Assembly: GCA_934561055.1 (NCBI GenBank)
Contig: CAKTFN010000007.1
Coordinates: 1-64,000, forward strand
Direction: 5' to 3'
Length of the DNA: 64,000 nucleotides
Source of the DNA: an uncultured Eubacteriales bacterium
GTDB taxonomy: Bacteria > Bacillota > Clostridia > Oscillospirales > Acutalibacteraceae
Part shown: piece after piece, positions 60,810 through 64,000 of the stretch
Layout of the letters: the number at the start of each line of letters is the position of its first letter
Numbering within the stretch: the stretch's first letter is position 1
Program-made: the position numbers and the translations under genes
Notes under the pieces: model-generated
Databases searched by the model: none
Told to the model about the DNA's origin: nothing
The model's input: only the letters and a program-made list of their open reading frames with translations

Positions 60810-61733
60810 TTAAACTTTTTCGGTTTCAAAGCAGACCCAGCCCTTGTCGCTGTGACGGGCAATGACTTTAAAGCCGTACTTTTTGAATGCGTCGAGAACG
60901 ACCTGCTCTTTTGTGTCGATGATTCCGCTTGTGATGAAAACCGCCCCCTTTTTCATGAAAGCGCCGACATCCTTGCAGAACATCACGATTACGTCGGCAA
61001 CGATGTTTGCAACAACAACGTCAAATTTTCCGCTGACTTTGTCGGTAAGGTTGCCTTCAAGAACGGTGTACTCCGGCTCTTTGAAGCCGTTGACCTCTCC
61101 GTTTTCCCTCGCCGTTTTGACTGCGAGCACATCAATGTCAACGCCGACGGCTTTTTTTGCGCCGAGAAGAAGCGAAGCGATTGAAAGGATTCCGCTTCCG
61201 CAGCCGACGTCGAGTACGGTTGTGTCTTCCTTGATGTACTTTTCGAGCGTTTCAAGGCAAAGGCGGGTCGTTTCATGCGTTCCCGAGCCGAAGGCAAGCC
61301 CCGGTTCAATGCTCAGAACAACCCTTCCCTGCGGGTCGGCCTCCTCCCAAAGAGGACGAATGAGAAGCTTTTCTCCGACGGGCATCGCATGGAAATACTG
61401 CTTCCAGTTGTTTTCCCATTCCTCTTTTCTGCATTCGTTCGTTTCAATCTCGTTTTTGATTCCCTCCACCGAAAGGCGCTCACGAAGGAAGGCAACCGCC
61501 TCAAGCGGATTTTCCTCCGGCGAGATATAAACATGAACAAAAGCCTTTGTTCTGTCCTTTTTCAAAAGGTCTTCGTCAATGAGGTCAATGTGTGCAATTT
61601 CCCACGCCTGTTCTTCAAGGTCGCGGTAATCCTCGATATAGATTCCGTAAGGAACAACCATTGTCGCAATGTCTCCGGCTTTGTCAACGTCGTCGGCATT
61701 CACGCATATTTTTACTTCTGTCCATTCGCTCAT
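60810..61733 (-). CDS. prmA: Ribosomal protein L11 methyltransferase
   Basis: Trimethylates ribosomal protein L11 using S-adenosylmethionine. The 307-residue protein has the N-terminal substrate-recognition domain (MSEWTEVKICVNADDVDKAG) and a class I methyltransferase domain with DVGCGSGILSIASLLLGAKK, GVDIDVLAVKTARENGEVN and VVANIVADVIVMF. FGSGTHETTRLCLE is the family-specific loop. I chose the ATG at 61733 because AAAGGAGG precedes it; the frame is open for 34 more codons into the amylase gene but these are shadow sequence. It starts two bases after the GH13 gene stop, so they share a transcript. Confidence 0.94.
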   Translation of the reverse strand: MSEWTEVKICVNADDVDKAGDIATMVVPYGIYIEDYRDLEEQAWEIAHIDLIDEDLLKKDRTKAFVHVYISPEENPLEAVAFLRERLSVEGIKNEIETNECRKEEWENNWKQYFHAMPVGEKLLIRPLWEEADPQGRVVLSIEPGLAFGSGTHETTRLCLETLEKYIKEDTTVLDVGCGSGILSIASLLLGAKKAVGVDIDVLAVKTARENGEVNGFKEPEYTVLEGNLTDKVSGKFDVVVANIVADVIVMFCKDVGAFMKKGAVFITSGIIDTKEQVVLDAFKKYGFKVIARHSDKGWVCFETEKV

Positions 61734-61735
61734 TT

Positions 61736-63601
61736 TTAAGCATCCTCCTTTTTTAAAATTACAGCCGAAAGCGCACCGATATGAACTTTTCCGCCTTCGG
61801 CGTTTTCGCCGAGAAGGGCTTTTCCCTCTTTCCATTCTTCGGGAAGAAAATAATCAATCTCATGCTCGTTTCGGTTGACAATGAGAAGAATCCTGTCCTT
61901 TTCGCCCTTTCTTTCAAAGGCAAGGCATGAGAGCGTTTCGGAAACGGTTGAGAACGTTCCCTCCTTCAGGCAAAGGCATTCTTTTCTGATTTTTCCGAGC
62001 TTTTTATAATAGGAAACAAGCTCTTCGTTTTCGTTTCCCCAAGGGTAACAAACACGGTTGAACGGGTCTTTATAGCCCTGCATTCCGGCCTCGTCGCCGT
62101 AATAAAGCGACGGAACGCCGGGAAGAGTATACTGAATTGCGGCGGCAAGCTTCAAAAGCTTTACTCCTCGTACGTATTGTTCAGGTGAAAGAGTTCGTCC
62201 GCACTGCCAACTGCGGTCACGTCCTTCACAGCTCTCTCCGGCAAGGGCGGTAATTGCACGCATGGTATCGTGCGTTCCGATATGATTCATGAGAACGTCA
62301 GTGACGCATTTCGGATAGTTTTCAAGCACTGTCATTATTTTTTCGGAAAAACCTTCAACAACACCGCTTCTTATGAAAGCAAGAATCGCTTCCGAAAACG
62401 GATAATTCATGACCGAATCAAGCTGTGCTCCCTGAAGGTATCGCCGTCTTGCGCCGTAGCTGCACTTGTTTGAAGCGTCCTCCCAAACTTCGCCGAGAAT
62501 GAGAGCGTCGCTTTTTTCGCTTTTTACGGCCTTTCTGAATTCATCGAGGAATTTATCCGGAAGTTCATCCGCAACGTCAAGTCTGAAACCTCTTGCTCCG
62601 GCTTTTATCCAACGTCTTGCAACGCCGTTTTTTCCGGCAATGAAATCAATGAAACTTTCGTTTTCCTCATTGACTTCGGGAAGCGTTTCAAAATTCCACC
62701 AGCACTGATAGTTATACGGCCAGTTCCAGAAAAAATACCAGCTGTAAAACGGTGATTCCTTCGACTGACACGCTCCGACGGTATCGTAGCGGCCTTTTCT
62801 GTTGAAATATCTGCTGTCGTCCCCCGTGTGGCTGAAAACTCCGTCAAGAACAACCGAAATTCCGTTTTTTTCCGCTTCCCTGCAAAGAGCGGAAAAATCC
62901 TTTTCCGTTCCGAGAACGCTGTCGATTTTTTCGTAATCGGCAGTGTCGTAACGGTGATTACTCTGCGCTTCAAAAATCGGATTGAGATAAATGCAGCCGA
63001 CACCGAGCGATTTGAGATAAGGAAGCTTTTCTTTGATTCCCTCAAGGTCTCCGCCGAAAAAGTCGTTGTTGAGAACCTCACCGCGCTCATTCGGAAGCCA
63101 GCTGGGTTCTCCGCCCCAATCGGTACGCATCACACGGTCGGAAGGAACGTTTTTCTTTTCTTTTCCGGAGCCGTAAAAACGGTCGGGAAAAATCTGATAA
63201 ATCAGTTTTCCCTTGAGCCAGTCGGGAGTTGAAAAATTCTTTTCAAAAACGGTCAGCTGAAAATCGTTCAAACCGCCGCTGAGCGTTCCGAGCGAGCCTT
63301 CGTTGCGTTTGATTGAAACCCTTCCCCACGGAGTTGTGTAATCAAAATGATAAAAATAAAGGCCGGTTTCATTTTCAATATAATCAAGGCACCACCATTC
63401 CTCATCCGCTCCTTCCATTGAAAGCCAGAAAAAAGGAAAACGCTTTTCGCCTTCCATGTCTTTTCTGATTACGAGTTCAACGCCGGAACAGGAAAGAGAA
63501 CGGGGAAGAACAACTTTGAACGTGATTTTTTCTCCCTGCTTCACTGCTCCGAAAGGATACTTGTGAAGAAGAGAACGGGAATTAAAGGGTATATATTCCA
63601 T
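61736..63601 (-). CDS. Neopullulanase/cyclodextrinase-like alpha-amylase, GH13
   Basis: A 621-residue cytoplasmic GH13 enzyme. The N-terminal domain (about 1-125) is the CBM34-type sandwich of the neopullulanase/maltogenic amylase group. The catalytic barrel follows: IYQIFPDRF, VVLDGVFSHTG, the nucleophile Asp in ARGFRLDVADELP, the acid/base Glu in ILGEVWED, and the third Asp in NHIGTHDT. A C-terminal beta domain ends it. No signal peptide. It probably splits imported maltodextrins, pullulan fragments or cyclodextrins. It is unusually cotranscribed with prmA, a housekeeping methyltransferase gene. Confidence 0.92.
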   Translation of the reverse strand: MEYIPFNSRSLLHKYPFGAVKQGEKITFKVVLPRSLSCSGVELVIRKDMEGEKRFPFFWLSMEGADEEWWCLDYIENETGLYFYHFDYTTPWGRVSIKRNEGSLGTLSGGLNDFQLTVFEKNFSTPDWLKGKLIYQIFPDRFYGSGKEKKNVPSDRVMRTDWGGEPSWLPNERGEVLNNDFFGGDLEGIKEKLPYLKSLGVGCIYLNPIFEAQSNHRYDTADYEKIDSVLGTEKDFSALCREAEKNGISVVLDGVFSHTGDDSRYFNRKGRYDTVGACQSKESPFYSWYFFWNWPYNYQCWWNFETLPEVNEENESFIDFIAGKNGVARRWIKAGARGFRLDVADELPDKFLDEFRKAVKSEKSDALILGEVWEDASNKCSYGARRRYLQGAQLDSVMNYPFSEAILAFIRSGVVEGFSEKIMTVLENYPKCVTDVLMNHIGTHDTMRAITALAGESCEGRDRSWQCGRTLSPEQYVRGVKLLKLAAAIQYTLPGVPSLYYGDEAGMQGYKDPFNRVCYPWGNENEELVSYYKKLGKIRKECLCLKEGTFSTVSETLSCLAFERKGEKDRILLIVNRNEHEIDYFLPEEWKEGKALLGENAEGGKVHIGALSAVILKKEDA

Positions 63602-63692
63602 AAAGACTTCCTTAGAATCATTATTCGCCCGAAACGGGCATATAGTTTATTGACTGAATTTTTTTGATGTTTCTTTTGAAAGGCGGATTATT

Positions 63693-64000
63693 ATGTTTTT
63701 TGTTTCCGTAAAATCTTCAACGCTGAAAACCGTTGCGGTCATTGCGGCCGTTGCAATTTTTGTTTCAATCGGCGGAATTTATGCCGTGAACAAAAGCAAA
63801 AGCTCGCCCGTTTCAAGCATGAACGGAATTGTTTACAAAGCCGCAACCGAGGAAGAACGCCTTTCATTCCTTTCTCAGTTCGGCTGGGAAGTTGACGAAG
63901 AACCGGCCGAAGTCAAAGAGGTTGTGATTCCGACAGAGTTCGACGACGTCTATAATCAATATAATGCTATTCAAAAAGAGCAAAATCTTGACCTTGAAAA
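63693..64000 (+). CDS. DUF4830 domain-containing membrane protein (partial at window edge)
   Basis: The frame opens at 63693 behind AAAGGCGG and leaves the window after 102 full codons without a stop. A single N-terminal membrane helix (TVAVIAAVAIFVSIGGIYAV) is followed by an outside region with ATEEERLSFLSQFGWEVDEE and VVIPTEFDDVYNQYNAIQKE. These match the DUF4830 pattern found mainly in Clostridia, whose function is unknown. It is divergent from the GH13-prmA operon. Confidence 0.8.
   Translation, partial: MFFVSVKSSTLKTVAVIAAVAIFVSIGGIYAVNKSKSSPVSSMNGIVYKAATEEERLSFLSQFGWEVDEEPAEVKEVVIPTEFDDVYNQYNAIQKEQNLDLE

Noticed and set aside
1..64000. tRNA or rRNA genes, CRISPR arrays, insertion sequences, transposons or an integrated prophage
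   Set aside because: None was seen; repeats are limited to the small-peptide duplication, the synthetase duplication, the T-boxes and the glnN leader units.

Overview
The window looks like a chromosomal segment of an endospore-forming Clostridia species, probably an Oscillospiraceae/Ruminococcaceae-type gut or rumen anaerobe. The reasons are a sporulation sigma factor G gene, T-box leaders, a valine-type 2-ketoacid:ferredoxin oxidoreductase, type III glutamine synthetase, a proofreading-deficient Pol I, an HPr with both His15 and Ser46, and strong GGAGG ribosome sites behind promoters of the TTGACA/17 bp/TGnTATAAT type. This taxonomic call is an inference; no rRNA or tRNA gene, CRISPR array, insertion sequence or intact prophage was found.

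Layout. 1-6.6 kb: a minus-strand myo-inositol catabolic operon (iolG-iolB-iolD-iolE) ending in a metallophosphoesterase, followed by tandem genes for 33-residue amphipathic peptides. 6.7-9.7 kb: a GH2 beta-galactosidase. 9.9-10.7 kb: sigG standing alone behind a possible sigma-F/G promoter. 10.7-20.5 kb: the most striking region. Two acyl-CoA synthetases fused to an N-terminal XRE DNA-binding domain and a cupin each lie behind a T-box riboswitch (specifiers read as GUA = Val and AUC = Ile). The second one leads into a MinD-like ATPase, vorDBAC and ilvE. Together these enzymes can turn branched-chain short fatty acids into acyl-CoA, reductively carboxylate them to 2-oxoacids and transaminate them to valine and isoleucine. 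Control by uncharged tRNA argues that the set works in the biosynthetic direction.

20.5-24.5 kb: HPr, trmD-rimM, a 43-residue peptide gene with its own promoter, and a secreted metallophosphoesterase. 24.6-30 kb: an iron alcohol dehydrogenase, an APH-like kinase/MATE pair divergent from an AraC regulator, and an endolysin-like M23-SH3 protein. 30-34 kb: glnN-asnB (ammonia assimilation) behind an unusual two-hairpin leader. 34-39 kb: polA, dus, rmuC. 39-48 kb: a solute-binding lipoprotein with an MFS transporter, a CDP-glycerol transferase with a polyacidic tail, GDPD, thiamine pyrophosphokinase, a Na+/alanine symporter with an insertion, an ArsC/Spx-like protein, DUF896 and a lipoprotein. 48-52.5 kb: a stand-alone E2-type acyltransferase, a TraX-family membrane protein, and a MATE-MerR operon with a classic 19-bp-spacer MerR promoter. 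52.8-64 kb: a GPH sugar symporter, TrkH-TrkA potassium uptake, GH31 and GH13 glycosidases, a SanA/YdcF-like protein, prmA and the start of a DUF4830 protein.

Overall the region combines plant-derived carbon use (inositol, galactosides, alpha-glucans), nitrogen assimilation and housekeeping RNA/DNA genes. All start sites were re-chosen from ribosome binding sites, so many are internal to the longest open frames.
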